From NCBI GenBank assembly GCA_947455595.1, contig CANGOP010000010.1, positions 34,743 to 98,742 of the forward strand: a stretch of DNA of 64,000 nt, in the 5' to 3' direction. Made by a program: the position numbers and the translations under genes. Under the pieces are notes generated by a model that was not told the DNA's origin, searched no databases, and saw only the letters and a program-made list of their open reading frames with translations. Origin of the DNA: Gammaproteobacteria bacterium. Lineage in GTDB: Bacteria; Pseudomonadota; Gammaproteobacteria; Steroidobacterales; Steroidobacteraceae. Shown piece after piece: positions 10,553-20,475 of the stretch. Every line of letters begins with the position of its first letter. Position 1 is the stretch's first letter.

Positions 10553-12679
10553 TCATTGCTCCGAAGACGAATCCTGTAAGTAGCGCTTCAGCCATTGCGC
10601 CACTTCGTTGTACCAGCGCCGACTGTCTTCTGCTTTCGTGATCCAATGATTCGCATCCGGGAACACCAGCAGACGGCTCGGCACTTCGCGCCGCTGCAGC
10701 GCTGTCCACATCGCCAGCGTATTGTTCAGTGGCACTCGGTAGTCTCGATCACCAACGGACAGTAGGATGGGTGTGGCAAAGCGGTCTGCATACGCGATCG
10801 GACTCTGCGCCCGCCACAGCGGATCGTGGCTCCACGGCGGTGAGCCGATCATGACTTCCCGATGGTAGGCGCTGTCGCTCGTTCCCCACTGTACTTCCAA
10901 ATCAGCAAGGCCGGCGTGACTGATCAGGCACCGATAACGCGTGGTGGTGGCTTCCAACCAGTTGGCAAGGTGCCCGCCGTAACTCGCGCCGCCTGCACAC
11001 TGCCGACTTGCGTCGATGAAGGGGTAGCGCCGGATGGCTTCATCCGCCGCTTCATTGATCTCTTGGGCCGGACCGTCCAAGGGATCCCGCTCGATGCTTT
11101 GTGCAAAGGCCTCGCCATATCCTGTCGAACCCGAGTAATCGGTGAGTAGGACCACGTACCCACCCGAGGCCAACAAGTGGTAGTTCCAGCGCAGCCCGAA
11201 GCTATCGCGCCACGAGCTGTGCGGGCCCCCGTGTAGCAAGACGAGCAATGGATAGCGGCGCTTCGGATCAAAGCCCGGTGGTTTGACAAGGAAACTATGG
11301 ATGCGCCGCCCGTTGCTGGCTGTGAAGGTGAAGGACTCCAGCGGACTGAGAAGTGGGCCCTGTTGGGCCGACTTCGCATTGAACCCCGTCAAGAACTCGT
11401 GGCCTTCAGAAGGCTTTAAGCGAACCAACTCGGGCGGATGATCCGCCGCATCAAATCGCGCAATGAGCATCGCATCGCGAGCATCACCCGCGACGGCGAG
11501 GCTCGTATAGACACCACGCTTCAAAGGCCAAAGCAATTTCGCCGGTTGTCCAGGGGAGGCGCTATACAGTTGCTCGTGACCGCTATCTTCTGCCAAAAAG
11601 TAGAGAACACCTTGGGCGGTTACGCCCCAGCTTGAGACGCTGCGATCGACCGCATCGGTCAGATCGCGGGGTGTGCCTGCCACGCCGTGCCGAAAGGAAA
11701 TGGCCGCAATCTGGGTGAGGTCGTAGATGTGTCCGCTGGCGTGCACATGCTCCGCATACAGCGTACCGTCCGGGCCGCCGAATCGAGGTGCTTCGAAGGT
11801 GTCCGGGCCCGACGTCAGCCGCTGCGGTTCGCCGCCCGCAAGAGCGACATACCACAGGCTGATCGGGGTAAAGGCTCTAACCGATTGATCCTGATCCGTG
11901 CCGGCCGTAAAGACGAGGCCTTGCCCATCCGGCGTCCATGCTGGCTCCAGGGTCGTGCCGTCATCTTCTGCTCGGCCTACGTAGCCGCGTTGGGCCACGA
12001 GCGCCGAACCCGACAACAAGTCTCGAGGGGCTGCGCCGGCACGGACGTCCTGGACGTAGAGATGGGGTTGGCGTTCATCCAACCAGTGATCCCACTGTCG
12101 GATCGGATACGTGTCATAGGCGCGTACAGTGGACTTACGCTCGGCGTGTTCGCGGGAAAGCTTGCGGTTCTCGGCGTCGTCGTGAGCGCCCGGCCAGACG
12201 TCTGTGACATACGCAATCTGGGTGCCATCCGGAGAGAAGCGCGGCGAACGTGCGCCCATCGGCAGATCTGTGATGCGCTGCGCTTCGCCTCCGTTAAACA
12301 GGTCCAACACGTAGATCTGATCTTCAAGATCGCCGTCCCGCTTGGCGGTAAAGGCGAGTCGCTTGCCGTCAGGGCTGAAAGTGACGCCCGCCTCGGCACC
12401 CTTTGTGAAGGTCAAACGTCGAGCGGCGAGCTCCGTGCCAGGATGCAGCAGCCAAAGATCCGAAACCTGATCTTTGGGGTCGTAGGCCGGTTCCGCAACC
12501 GATACGACGGCCAGGCGACCGTCTGAGGACAGCACTGGCGCCCCCATTCGGCGCATCAGCCAGACGTCTTCATGGGTCATCACCTGGGAAGCCGGCGTAG
12601 TGGACTCAGCCGCGACCGCCGAGAACGATAAACACAGTGCACAGACCCCGGTCAGACGGCGAGCGAACCCCTGCAGCAT
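10553..12679 (-). CDS. Exported S9-family prolyl oligopeptidase-like peptidase
   Basis: A 708-residue serine peptidase of the dipeptidyl-peptidase/acylaminoacyl-peptidase group. A signal peptide (MLQGFARRLTGVCALCLSFSA, cleavage after AVAA) indicates periplasmic location. A seven-bladed propeller with TolB-like WD repeats (FSPDGKRLAF, RFSPDGTQIAY, WTPDGQGLVF) spans roughly residues 40-400, then an alpha/beta-hydrolase domain carries GGASYGG (Ser near 565), VGDRDYRVP (Asp) and DANHWI (His near 677). The ATG at 12679 is chosen because it begins the signal peptide; upstream in-frame codons reach into glmU. It is divergent from glmU with a 97-base gap. Confidence 0.92.
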   Translation of the reverse strand: MLQGFARRLTGVCALCLSFSAVAAESTTPASQVMTHEDVWLMRRMGAPVLSSDGRLAVVSVAEPAYDPKDQVSDLWLLHPGTELAARRLTFTKGAEAGVTFSPDGKRLAFTAKRDGDLEDQIYVLDLFNGGEAQRITDLPMGARSPRFSPDGTQIAYVTDVWPGAHDDAENRKLSREHAERKSTVRAYDTYPIRQWDHWLDERQPHLYVQDVRAGAAPRDLLSGSALVAQRGYVGRAEDDGTTLEPAWTPDGQGLVFTAGTDQDQSVRAFTPISLWYVALAGGEPQRLTSGPDTFEAPRFGGPDGTLYAEHVHASGHIYDLTQIAAISFRHGVAGTPRDLTDAVDRSVSSWGVTAQGVLYFLAEDSGHEQLYSASPGQPAKLLWPLKRGVYTSLAVAGDARDAMLIARFDAADHPPELVRLKPSEGHEFLTGFNAKSAQQGPLLSPLESFTFTASNGRRIHSFLVKPPGFDPKRRYPLLVLLHGGPHSSWRDSFGLRWNYHLLASGGYVVLLTDYSGSTGYGEAFAQSIERDPLDGPAQEINEAADEAIRRYPFIDASRQCAGGASYGGHLANWLEATTTRYRCLISHAGLADLEVQWGTSDSAYHREVMIGSPPWSHDPLWRAQSPIAYADRFATPILLSVGDRDYRVPLNNTLAMWTALQRREVPSRLLVFPDANHWITKAEDSRRWYNEVAQWLKRYLQDSSSEQ

Positions 12680-12776
12680 GATGCGTATCCCAGTGGCGAA
12701 GAGACTCCAAACAATACCGGATCCGAACAGGGGCCGGGCTGTGCGAAAATAAGAGCCCCATCGCCGCGAGGGCGCC

Positions 12777-14204
12777 ATGCCGCTCAGCCTCATCATTCTC
12801 GCCGCCGGCCAAGGCAAGCGTATGCACAGCGACTTGCCGAAGGTCCTGCAGCCGCTTGCGGGTCGCCCCTTGTTGGGCCATGTCATCCACGCCGGTCGGA
12901 CACTCGAACCGGCGGCGATTCATATTGTGTACGGACACGGCGGCGACCTCGTGCGAGCGGCCTATCCCGACACGGACCTGAGTTGGGCGCTCCAGGCCGA
13001 GCAACTGGGCACCGGTCATGCCGTGGCACAGGCGATGCCGGATATCCCAGACGATCACCAGGTGCTCGTCTTGTATGGGGATGTGCCACTCATTGAGCCG
13101 AACACCCTGAGCGACCTGGTGCAGCGAGCCGGAGAGGACGGCCTTGCGCTACTGTCCGTGCATCTCGATGACGCGACGGGTTATGGGCGCGTGTTGCGCG
13201 ATAACGCCGGTAACGTTTATCGGATCGTCGAAGAGAAAGACGCTAATCGCAAAGAAAAGACGGTACGTGAGGCGAATACCGGCGTGCTATCGACATCGGC
13301 GGGCCGTTTACGGCAATGGCTGTCGCGTCTGAATAATGACAACGCGCAAGGCGAGTACTATCTCACCGACGTGATCACGTTGGCGGTTCGGGACGGCGTC
13401 AAAGTGCAGGCCGTCCCGGCGCCCACCACCGCCGAAGTCTTGGGCGTGAACGACCGCTTGCAGCTCGCGCAACTCGAGTCCGACTTTCGCCGCCTCAGCG
13501 CACACCGTCTGATGCGGGCCGGCGTCACGGTGGTGGATCCCCAACGTCTCGATATACGCGGTGAAGTCACCGCGGGACGAGACGTGCGACTCGATATCAA
13601 TGTTGTGTTGGAAGGACGTGTTAGCTTGGGTGATCGCGTCGTGGTTGGGCCGGGGGTCGTGATTCGGAATGCAACGATTGGACATGACACGGTCATCCAT
13701 CCCTACAGCGTGATTGACGGGGCAGACATCGATTCCCGGTGTGTCATCGGTCCATACGCGCGCTTGCGTCCGGGCAGCCAGCTGGCCGAAGGCGCTCATG
13801 TCGGCAATTTCGTCGAACTGAAGAATGCTTCACTCGGTGCCGGCAGCAAGGCTAATCACCTGACCTATCTGGGCGATGCCACCATCGGCGAGCGCGTGAA
13901 CATCGGCGCCGGGACGATCACGTGCAATTACGATGGCCAGAATAAGTGGCCGACCGTGATCGAAGACGGTGCTTTCGTCGGATCCGGCTCTATGCTGGTC
14001 GCACCCCTGACCGTCGGAGCCGCCGCAACAGTGGGCGCGGGCTCGACCATCACGAAGTCGGTACCGCGCGGGGGCCTCACGCTCGAGCGCAGTACTCAGA
14101 AATCCTATGCGCACTGGAGCCGACCCTCTAAAGCGACGATCGAGGAACGCGCGAGCACGATCGCTCGAAGCGAACTCAAGGATGACGCCGATCCGACGGC
14201 ATAG
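12777..14204 (+). CDS. glmU: Bifunctional GlcNAc-1-phosphate uridyltransferase / GlcN-1-P acetyltransferase
   Basis: A 475-residue cytoplasmic enzyme making UDP-GlcNAc for peptidoglycan and LPS. The N-terminal pyrophosphorylase domain opens with [11 protein letters not shown] and includes EQLGTGHAV and LYGDVPL. The C-terminal left-handed beta-helix (from about 250) shows hexapeptide repeats such as [16 protein letters not shown] and [12 protein letters not shown]. The acetyltransferase active site region ([24 protein letters not shown]) follows. The length is close to the usual ~456. It lies 32 bases before glmS. Confidence 0.98.
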   Translation: MPLSLIILAAGQGKRMHSDLPKVLQPLAGRPLLGHVIHAGRTLEPAAIHIVYGHGGDLVRAAYPDTDLSWALQAEQLGTGHAVAQAMPDIPDDHQVLVLYGDVPLIEPNTLSDLVQRAGEDGLALLSVHLDDATGYGRVLRDNAGNVYRIVEEKDANRKEKTVREANTGVLSTSAGRLRQWLSRLNNDNAQGEYYLTDVITLAVRDGVKVQAVPAPTTAEVLGVNDRLQLAQLESDFRRLSAHRLMRAGVTVVDPQRLDIRGEVTAGRDVRLDINVVLEGRVSLGDRVVVGPGVVIRNATIGHDTVIHPYSVIDGADIDSRCVIGPYARLRPGSQLAEGAHVGNFVELKNASLGAGSKANHLTYLGDATIGERVNIGAGTITCNYDGQNKWPTVIEDGAFVGSGSMLVAPLTVGAAATVGAGSTITKSVPRGGLTLERSTQKSYAHWSRPSKATIEERASTIARSELKDDADPTA

Positions 14205-14236
14205 TCGATCGGTCTATTGTTCTAGGAGTCGATGAT

Positions 14237-16072
14237 ATGTGTGGCATCGTTGGCGCAACCGCCCATCGGGATATTCTCCCCGTCCTGATTGAAGGACTCT
14301 CGAGGCTCGAATATCGCGGCTATGACTCAGCGGGTATCGCGGTGCTCAACAATGCAGGACACGTTCAGCGCCTGCGAACCGTTGGCAAAGTGGTCCGACT
14401 CAAGGAAGCACTGGCCGCAGAACCTGTCATGGGCAATGTCGGCGTTGCGCACACCCGATGGGCGACCCATGGAGTGCCCAGCGAGCGTAATGCGCATCCT
14501 CACATCTCACGCGATGGCATTGCGATCGTGCACAACGGCATCATCGAAAATCATGAGACCCTGCGAGCAGAACTGATTGCTAAGGGTTATGAATTCGAAT
14601 CGGAAACCGACACCGAAGTTGTCGCACATCGCATTCATTACCATGTGGACCAAGGCAAGAGCTTGGAAGCCGCGGTAGCCGCGACGGTCCATGAATTGCA
14701 TGGCGCCTATGCACTGGTCGTGCTGGGTGAGAAGGATCCAGGCACGTTGCACGTGGCCCGTGCGGGATGCCCCGTTGTGATTGGCCGTGCAGATGATGGC
14801 AACTATGTGGCCTCGGACGTGTCAGCCCTGCTGCCGGTGACCCGACACTTTCAGTTTCTGGAAGAAGGCGATGTCGCAACGATTCGCCGCGACGAAGTGA
14901 TCATTCGAAACAGGGCGGGCGAGCGCGTCGACCGGCCCGTCAAAGTATCGGAATTGTCCGCAGACGCTGTCGAGAAGGGCGAATACGCCCACTACATGCT
15001 CAAAGAAATCCACGAGCAGCCACGGGCGATCGCACAGACCCTTGCTGAGCGGATTGCCGGCGGGCGACTGCTCGAAGCCGCCTTCGGACCAACGGCAACC
15101 GCGGCTTTTGCGCGCGCCGAGGCCGTACAGATCGTGGCCTGCGGGACCAGTTGGCACGCCGGCAGCGTTGCGCGGTACTGGATCGAGCAGATCTGCCGCC
15201 TGCCCTGTTGGGTCGATATTGCCAGTGAGTTTCGTTACCGAAACCCTGTCGTACCGCCTAACACGCTGTTCGTCACCATTTCCCAGTCTGGGGAAACGGC
15301 CGACACGCTTGCCGCCCTGCGTCAGGCCAAGATGTCTGGCTACCTATCGACCCTTGCGATTTGTAACGTGCCCGAGTCATCGTTGGTTCGAGAGTCTGAG
15401 CTCGTGATGCTGACACGCGCGGGTCCGGAAATCGGTGTCGCGTCGACGAAAGCCTTTACCACGCAGCTGGCAGCGTTGGGCATGTTGGTGGTCGCCTTGG
15501 GTAAAAAGCATGGCATGACCGTCGAGCGAGAACACGAACTCTCCCAACTCCTCCTGGAAACGCCGCGACTCGTCGAGGAAACGCTTGCGCTCGATTCGGT
15601 CGTGCGTGCGCTAGCGGAAAAATTTGTGACTAAACATCACGCGCTTTTCCTAGGTCGCGGTGCGCTGTCGGCGATCGCAATGGAAGGGGCGCTCAAACTC
15701 AAAGAAATCTCGTATATCCACGCAGAGGCCTACGCAGCCGGTGAGCTGAAGCATGGCCCGCTGGCGTTGATCGATTCTGACATGCCGGTTGTTGCCGTCG
15801 CGCCGAACAATGATTTGTTGGAGAAGCTGAAGTCCAACCTACAGGAAGTCCGCGCTCGGGGTGGCGAACTCTACGTCTTCGCCGATCCAGACGCCGGCTT
15901 AGTCCCCGGCGACGGCGTCCACGTGATCACGATGCCCAAGCATATTGCGGAGTTTCAGGCGCCGATCGTCTACACGATCCCCTTACAGTTACTCGCCTAC
16001 CATGTTGCGACGATGCGCGGCACTGACGTTGATCAGCCGCGCAATTTGGCCAAGTCGGTCACTGTCGAGTAG
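14237..16072 (+). CDS. glmS: Glutamine-fructose-6-phosphate aminotransferase (isomerizing)
   Basis: A 611-residue enzyme making glucosamine-6-phosphate from fructose-6-phosphate and glutamine. Cys2 (MCGIVGA) is the glutaminase nucleophile. [13 protein letters not shown] substrate residues ([19 protein letters not shown]) follow, and the two SIS domains contain [22 protein letters not shown] and ASTKAFTTQ. The C-terminus [15 protein letters not shown] is canonical. AGGAG is five to eight bases before the ATG. No glmS ribozyme is expected in this group and none was seen in the 32-base gap. The 3' end overlaps the convergent acr3 gene by 14 bases. Confidence 0.98.
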   Translation: MCGIVGATAHRDILPVLIEGLSRLEYRGYDSAGIAVLNNAGHVQRLRTVGKVVRLKEALAAEPVMGNVGVAHTRWATHGVPSERNAHPHISRDGIAIVHNGIIENHETLRAELIAKGYEFESETDTEVVAHRIHYHVDQGKSLEAAVAATVHELHGAYALVVLGEKDPGTLHVARAGCPVVIGRADDGNYVASDVSALLPVTRHFQFLEEGDVATIRRDEVIIRNRAGERVDRPVKVSELSADAVEKGEYAHYMLKEIHEQPRAIAQTLAERIAGGRLLEAAFGPTATAAFARAEAVQIVACGTSWHAGSVARYWIEQICRLPCWVDIASEFRYRNPVVPPNTLFVTISQSGETADTLAALRQAKMSGYLSTLAICNVPESSLVRESELVMLTRAGPEIGVASTKAFTTQLAALGMLVVALGKKHGMTVEREHELSQLLLETPRLVEETLALDSVVRALAEKFVTKHHALFLGRGALSAIAMEGALKLKEISYIHAEAYAAGELKHGPLALIDSDMPVVAVAPNNDLLEKLKSNLQEVRARGGELYVFADPDAGLVPGDGVHVITMPKHIAEFQAPIVYTIPLQLLAYHVATMRGTDVDQPRNLAKSVTVE

Positions 16073-17132
16073 CGCCTTCAGCCGACGAGTACCACGAACG
16101 CGAGGCGTTAACGGCCCTGACCACGAGCAGCATCACCGGCACCTCAATGAGCACGCCGACCACCGTTGCGAGAGCAGCGCCTGACTCAAATCCGTAGAGG
16201 CTGATTGCCGCCGCTACTGCGAGTTCGAAAAAGTTTGAGGCGCCGATTAAAGCAGAAGGCCCCGCAACCGAATGTTGCTCGCCAGCCAGTCGATTGAGGC
16301 CGTAGGCGAGTGCGGAATTAAAAATCACTTGAATGAAGATGGGTACCGCGATGAGGGCGATGACCAGTGGCTGCCTCAGGATCGCCTGGCCTTGAAACGC
16401 AAATAGCAGCACGAGCGTGGCGAGCAGCGCAACAATGGAGGCGGTTCCCCACAGGGCGGTGACACGATCGAACACAGTGATGCCACGGCTCAGGAGATAT
16501 CGACGCAGCAATTGTGCGAGCACGACGGGCACCACGATATAGAGCAGCACGGAAGTAACGAGCGTTGCCCAAGGCACGGTGATCGCGGCAATGCCAAGCA
16601 GCAATCCGACCAACGGGGCGAATGCGAACACCATGATGGTGTCATTGAGCGCCACCTGCGTGAGCGTGAACAATGGATCGCCTTTGGTCAGGCGACTCCA
16701 GACAAAGACCATGGCAGTACACGGCGCTGCGGCGAGCAGAATGAGCCCGGCGACGTAGCTATCCGTTTGTTCAGCGGGTAAGTAAGGTCGAAAGACGTGC
16801 TGAATAAACACCCATGCCAGAAAAGCCATGGAAAATGGCTTCACCAACCAGTTCACGAACAACGTCACCGCAATGCCGCGGACATGCTGTCGGACGGCGC
16901 GCAAGGCGCCGAAATTTACCTTGACCAACATCGGGATAATCATCACCCAGATCAGCACGCCGACCGGCAAGTTGATCTGTGCGATCTCGAGTTTGGCGAG
17001 GCTTTGAGAAACACTCGGCGCCCATTGCCCCAAGCCGATGCCGGTGATGATGCAGAGCGAAACCCACAGGCTCAAATATCGTTCGAAGAGGCTCATGTCG
17101 GCAGCTGGATTGTGGTTCGGTTGATCGCTCAT
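16059..17132 (-). CDS. acr3: Arsenite efflux permease of the ACR3 family
   Basis: A 357-residue, ten-helix membrane protein exporting As(III). Family hallmarks are [20 protein letters not shown] with the conserved cysteine, [13 protein letters not shown], and [18 protein letters not shown] near the C-terminus. It is the last gene of an arsR-arsC-acr3 operon, three bases after arsC. The bile-acid/arsenite (BART) superfamily also contains ArsB-unrelated transporters, but the [10 protein letters not shown] motif and operon context make ACR3 clear. Annotation pipelines often call it arsB. Confidence 0.95.
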   Translation of the reverse strand: MSDQPNHNPAADMSLFERYLSLWVSLCIITGIGLGQWAPSVSQSLAKLEIAQINLPVGVLIWVMIIPMLVKVNFGALRAVRQHVRGIAVTLFVNWLVKPFSMAFLAWVFIQHVFRPYLPAEQTDSYVAGLILLAAAPCTAMVFVWSRLTKGDPLFTLTQVALNDTIMVFAFAPLVGLLLGIAAITVPWATLVTSVLLYIVVPVVLAQLLRRYLLSRGITVFDRVTALWGTASIVALLATLVLLFAFQGQAILRQPLVIALIAVPIFIQVIFNSALAYGLNRLAGEQHSVAGPSALIGASNFFELAVAAAISLYGFESGAALATVVGVLIEVPVMLLVVRAVNASRSWYSSAEGATRQ

Positions 17133-17135
17133 AGC

Positions 17136-17630
17136 TCAGACCTCTGCGAGTTGGCGGGCACTGTCTAACAGCCGAGACCCTTGCAAGGCTTCATCGGGTA
17201 GTGCGACGAATGCCTCAATGCGTCGACGGATCGCCGCGAGCGTCGCTCTGAAGGCTTCGAGCTTGATCTCGTCAGGCGCGTCCCCTGCACTGGGATCCGC
17301 ATAGCCCCAGTGAACTTTGGCAGGTCCGCCGGGGAAGATCGGGCATACGTCGTTAGCTGCACCGCAGACGGTGACGACCAAGTCCAGATGCGGAGCGCCC
17401 GGACCGATGAACGCGTCCCAACTCTTGCTGCTCAAGTGCGTCGTCTGTACGCCGGCTTCCGTCAAGGCCTGAAGTCCCAAGGGATTCGGCAAGCCGGTTG
17501 CTCGCGGCGTGCTGCCCGCCGAATACCCGACGAAGCGTCCCTGACCGAGATGATTGAGCAAGGCCTCCGCCAGGATGCTGCGCGCAGAATTGTGAGTGCA
17601 TAAAAAGAGTACAGCGATCGGCTCGTTCAT
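17136..17630 (-). CDS. arsC: Arsenate reductase, low-molecular-weight phosphatase type
   Basis: A 164-residue reductase converting As(V) to As(III). The phosphatase P-loop CTHNSARS (Cys11 to Arg17) is at the N-terminus. VTVCGAANDVCPIFPG supplies further cysteines of the thioredoxin/mycothiol-independent LMW-PTP-type enzymes, and HWGYADPSAG is diagnostic of ArsC rather than of protein tyrosine phosphatases. It overlaps arsR by four bases and sits three bases before acr3, so it is translationally coupled. Confidence 0.94.
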   Translation of the reverse strand: MNEPIAVLFLCTHNSARSILAEALLNHLGQGRFVGYSAGSTPRATGLPNPLGLQALTEAGVQTTHLSSKSWDAFIGPGAPHLDLVVTVCGAANDVCPIFPGGPAKVHWGYADPSAGDAPDEIKLEAFRATLAAIRRRIEAFVALPDEALQGSRLLDSARQLAEV

Positions 17631-17974
17631 GAGCAGCCATCCTTGATCGGATTGGAAGGTAGGTTCGTCGTGGTTTCAATGCCGCACGGCTGACCGCCGC
17701 AGCAGTTCACCGTCAGATACGCCACGAGTGCGGCGGTTCGTTCGAAGTTGGCACGGTAGAACAGGGCGCGGCCACATCTCTCTTGAGTAATGAGATGGGC
17801 GGATAGGAGGTCTTTTAAATGGAAAGACAAGGTATTAGCGGGGATAGCGAGTTGTGCCGTCAGGGTAGAGGGTTGCAAACCCTGAGGGCCCGCTTGCACA
17901 AGCGCTTTGAAGATCAGCAGTCGCGAGTTCTGGGCGAGGCTCGCCAACGCTTGAACAGCCGATGAGATTTCCAT
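17627..17974 (-). CDS. arsR: ArsR-family As(III)-responsive repressor
   Basis: A 115-residue winged-helix repressor heading the arsenic operon. The recognition helix region is IPANTLSFHLKDLLSAHLI. It lacks the ELCVCDL metal site of plasmid R773 ArsR. Instead it has clustered cysteines near the C-terminus, NCCGGQPC (Cys91, Cys92, Cys97), resembling the alternative site described for the Acidithiobacillus ferrooxidans ArsR. A short inverted repeat lies two bases upstream of the start codon. Confidence 0.92.
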   Translation of the reverse strand: MEISSAVQALASLAQNSRLLIFKALVQAGPQGLQPSTLTAQLAIPANTLSFHLKDLLSAHLITQERCGRALFYRANFERTAALVAYLTVNCCGGQPCGIETTTNLPSNPIKDGCS

Positions 17975-17976
17975 GA

Positions 17977-17992
17977 TTCTAGAATTATAGAA
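17977..17992 (-). promoter_or_regulatory. Inverted repeat upstream of arsR, candidate operator
   Basis: TTCTA and TAGAA flank a six-base AT-rich spacer, filling nearly all of the 18-base gap between the upstream gene and arsR. Size and location suit an ArsR-family dimer site, but the sequence is short and AT-rich, and the promoter itself would have to lie in the upstream gene. Confidence 0.4.
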
Positions 17993-18502
17993 CTAACGGT
18001 GAGCTAGGTCTAGACCGTTGTCTGAGCCCGCTTCCTCAAAGATCAATTCAAAAGAGTTCAGGGGCGGCACAGCGCGCCATTGCTCGTTTAAGAGTACAGC
18101 CCGATCGAACGCATCCTGGGCGGCCACCTGATCAAGCGATGACACATCCGTCACATGCCGCGATGCACAGGCGGTTTCAACGCCGTACATGAAAGCATCG
18201 TAGTCAAAGGCTCCGCAGGCCAGTTGGGTTTGCATGGCTTCGACAATCGACTCGGCGATCTTGAGATCGCGAGTGTGTTCTAGGTCGGCCGAGTCCGTAA
18301 ACTGCGGACTTGCGCCTCCGGCGACTCGCCCCATGAAGCCATCGTGAAGGCCAAAGCCGTTCTCGACCACGCAATGAACCAAGTCATGCGGCAGGATGCC
18401 CTGACGCGGCATCTCGATCGTCGAGCGTGTGCCATCGCGCCGGATATACTCGAGGCGATCACGCTTATCCGTGGCTTTGCCTTTGATCGCAATCAGTTTC
18501 AT
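17993..18502 (-). CDS. Conserved hypothetical protein with an HDxxH motif
   Basis: A 169-residue soluble protein without signal peptide or membrane helix. The N-terminal MKLIAIKGKATDKRDRLEYIRRDG looks like a small beta-sheet start, followed by GILPHDLVHCVVEN; His-Asp-x-x-His could bind a metal, though this is inference. The C-terminal half is helical and ends SFELIFEE. I do not recognise a named family. It lies 18 bases upstream of arsR on the same strand and may be co-transcribed with the arsenic operon, but nothing links it to arsenic. Confidence 0.7.
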   Translation of the reverse strand: MKLIAIKGKATDKRDRLEYIRRDGTRSTIEMPRQGILPHDLVHCVVENGFGLHDGFMGRVAGGASPQFTDSADLEHTRDLKIAESIVEAMQTQLACGAFDYDAFMYGVETACASRHVTDVSSLDQVAAQDAFDRAVLLNEQWRAVPPLNSFELIFEEAGSDNGLDLAHR

Positions 18503-18555
18503 GTGTTGCGGCAGTTCAATGAGGTGACGAGTGGCGGGTGATCTCGACGTGCTTC

Positions 18556-19704
18556 TTACGGTATTGAACCCTCAGTCGCGCGGGCAGCGAGCGTGTCCGC
18601 GAGCGCGGCGAAAAAGTCTTCATCGGGTATGACGTGCGAGTCTGAAGGCTTGGAGCGCGCGGCGAGTACGACGACCGCAAGATCGTGCGCCGGCTGGAGA
18701 TAAAGACGCTGACCGAAGATGCCCATGCCGAGGAAGGCTCCCTTGTGTCGCGGGTCGCTGTTGGATGGCAACCACCATTGGTAGCCATAAGGTGCGCCAT
18801 CGGATGAGGCGCGAGTGGATTCCTCAAACCACCCCGAGGGGACCACCAACTCACCGTCAACCCGGCCGCCTGACAAGACGAATTGAGCGAAACGACCATA
18901 GTCGCGCAGCGTGGCGGCGAGGCCGCTGCCCCCCATACCCACGCCATCCGGGCTTTCAACCCACCAGGTCGCATCCTGCTCCATACCCAAGGGCTGCCAG
19001 AGGCGCTGAGACAGATAGTTCGCGAGTGGCTGGCGCGTCACCGCTTCCACAACAGCCCCCACCAAGAACGTTTCTCCGGTGCTGTAATTGAAGCGATGAC
19101 CCACAGGATGTTTGCGCGGCAAGCGCGCCATGACCTCTAACAACGCACCCGGCCGCCTCTCCAACTGTGCCTCTAAGAATCGCCGACGATCAGACGCCGG
19201 TTCTGTATACGTTTCATCCCAAGCGACACCCGTGCGCATGGCCAGTAGCGCGCGCAACGGCACGGCGTCATAAGCGCTCGTCCGCAACGCTGGCAATAAC
19301 TGACCCAAGGTGACATCCAGAGAGGGAATAAGGCCTTCCTGAATCGCGCAGCCGACTAGGGTGGAGCAAACCGATTTGGCGAGGGAGAACGAGCTGTGCC
19401 GAGTGATCGGTGACAGACCCAGTTCGTAGTCCTCGCGGACCACCTGCCCACGGTGCAAGACCAACAACCCGGTGACTCGGTTGAGGGACAGATAGTCCAC
19501 AAGGTCATAAGATCGCGTCGCGCCCGGTATGCGCACGTCCCGCAACCACGGTCCTGGCCTGAGTGGTCGTGCAAGCGATCCGCAGAGAACCGTTCTCGCG
19601 GGGAACAAGTGTTCCGAGGTCATCATTGCCTCGGCGACACGCCCGGGCGTGAGGGAGCCGCCGTATAGGGCGCGCACGTCAGCGGCGGTGTTCGCGTTGT
19701 CCAT
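18556..19704 (-). CDS. Beta-lactamase-fold serine hydrolase (class C / esterase type)
   Basis: A 382-residue protein of the beta-lactamase-related family (penicillin-binding-like esterases and peptidases). SFSLAKSV holds the SxxK nucleophile, FNYSTGETFLVG has the YxS/T second motif, and LGMGIFGQ takes the place of the KTG/HxG motif. Clear beta-lactam hydrolysis cannot be inferred; many relatives are esterases. No convincing signal peptide is seen. The ATG at 19704 is chosen, although a GTG at 19758 is also in frame. It is divergent from a methyltransferase with about 70 bases between. Confidence 0.82.
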   Translation of the reverse strand: MDNANTAADVRALYGGSLTPGRVAEAMMTSEHLFPARTVLCGSLARPLRPGPWLRDVRIPGATRSYDLVDYLSLNRVTGLLVLHRGQVVREDYELGLSPITRHSSFSLAKSVCSTLVGCAIQEGLIPSLDVTLGQLLPALRTSAYDAVPLRALLAMRTGVAWDETYTEPASDRRRFLEAQLERRPGALLEVMARLPRKHPVGHRFNYSTGETFLVGAVVEAVTRQPLANYLSQRLWQPLGMEQDATWWVESPDGVGMGGSGLAATLRDYGRFAQFVLSGGRVDGELVVPSGWFEESTRASSDGAPYGYQWWLPSNSDPRHKGAFLGMGIFGQRLYLQPAHDLAVVVLAARSKPSDSHVIPDEDFFAALADTLAARATEGSIP

Positions 19705-19774
19705 CGACGCGCATGCTAACGCACGGAACGGTGATGTGCTGTGGCATGCTTTGCGCACAAGAGGATACCGTCAT

Positions 19775-20374
19775 ATGACTGATCGCCAGGACCGGTTTGA
19801 TGAGGCGTTCTTCGAACGCTACTACGGCGACCCTGACACCCGTGTGGCGGATCAGGGGGATGCCGACCGGATTGCCGGACTCATCGGTGGATGGGTGAAT
19901 TACATGGAGTTGCCGGTTCGCAGGATTCTAGACGCCGGGTGCGGCATCGGATTGTTGCGCGAGCCGCTGCTACGCCATTTTCCGCAGGCGCACTACGACG
20001 GACTCGAGTTCAGCGCTTACCTGTGCGCCCGATTTGGTTGGACGCCCGGTTCAGTCGCTGACCACACGGCCTCGGCGCCCTACGATCTCGTCGTCTGTCA
20101 CGACGTTCTGCAGTATCTCGACGATCGTGCTGCCGCGCGCGCGATCGCCAACTTGGGCCGATTGTGTCGCGGCGCACTCTATTTGAGTGTGCTGACCGAA
20201 CGGGATTGGCGTCATGCGGCTGATCAGTCGCGGACCGACGATTCCGTGTACCGCCGCAGCGGCGAGTGGTATCGACGGCGTCTCAAGCGCCTGTTCAAGC
20301 ACATCGGAGGCGGCGTTTACGTCCGCCGGGGCCTAGAACCGATCCTGTGGGAATTGGAGATGCCCTGGCAATGA
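19775..20374 (+). CDS. Class I SAM-dependent methyltransferase
   Basis: A 199-residue Rossmann-fold methyltransferase. Motif I ILDAGCGIGLLREP binds SAM, DGLEFSAYLC is motif II with an acidic residue for the ribose, and YDLVVCHDVLQYLDD is motif IV. The substrate is unknown. The ATG at 19775 follows an AGAGGA ribosome-binding site; the frame is open far upstream but that part overlaps the divergent hydrolase. It is followed by a lipoprotein gene with its own likely promoter. Confidence 0.85.
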   Translation: MTDRQDRFDEAFFERYYGDPDTRVADQGDADRIAGLIGGWVNYMELPVRRILDAGCGIGLLREPLLRHFPQAHYDGLEFSAYLCARFGWTPGSVADHTASAPYDLVVCHDVLQYLDDRAAARAIANLGRLCRGALYLSVLTERDWRHAADQSRTDDSVYRRSGEWYRRRLKRLFKHIGGGVYVRRGLEPILWELEMPWQ

Positions 20375-20411
20375 GGTGAGGACGGATTGCTTTTAACGCC
20401 TCGGGTCAGGC

Positions 20412-20417
20412 TACAAT
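20412..20417 (+). promoter_or_regulatory. Candidate -10 element for the lipoprotein gene
   Basis: TACAAT lies 59 bases before the lipoprotein start, in the gap after the methyltransferase. The -35 region is poor (TTGCTT 19 bases upstream), so this is a tentative call. Confidence 0.35.
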
Positions 20418-20475
20418 CGGACCGGTGCTCAATATGCACTCTTCATTCCGTTACAGAATTCCCAGGGGGATCCGC

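Noticed and set aside
14205..14236. glmS ribozyme or riboswitch upstream of glmS
   Set aside because: The gap is 32 bases, too short for the ribozyme, which is also a Firmicutes feature.
18556..19704. Calling the serine hydrolase a class C beta-lactamase (ampC)
   Set aside because: SxxK and YxS/T are present, but the KTG motif and an export signal are not convincing, and many esterases share the pattern.
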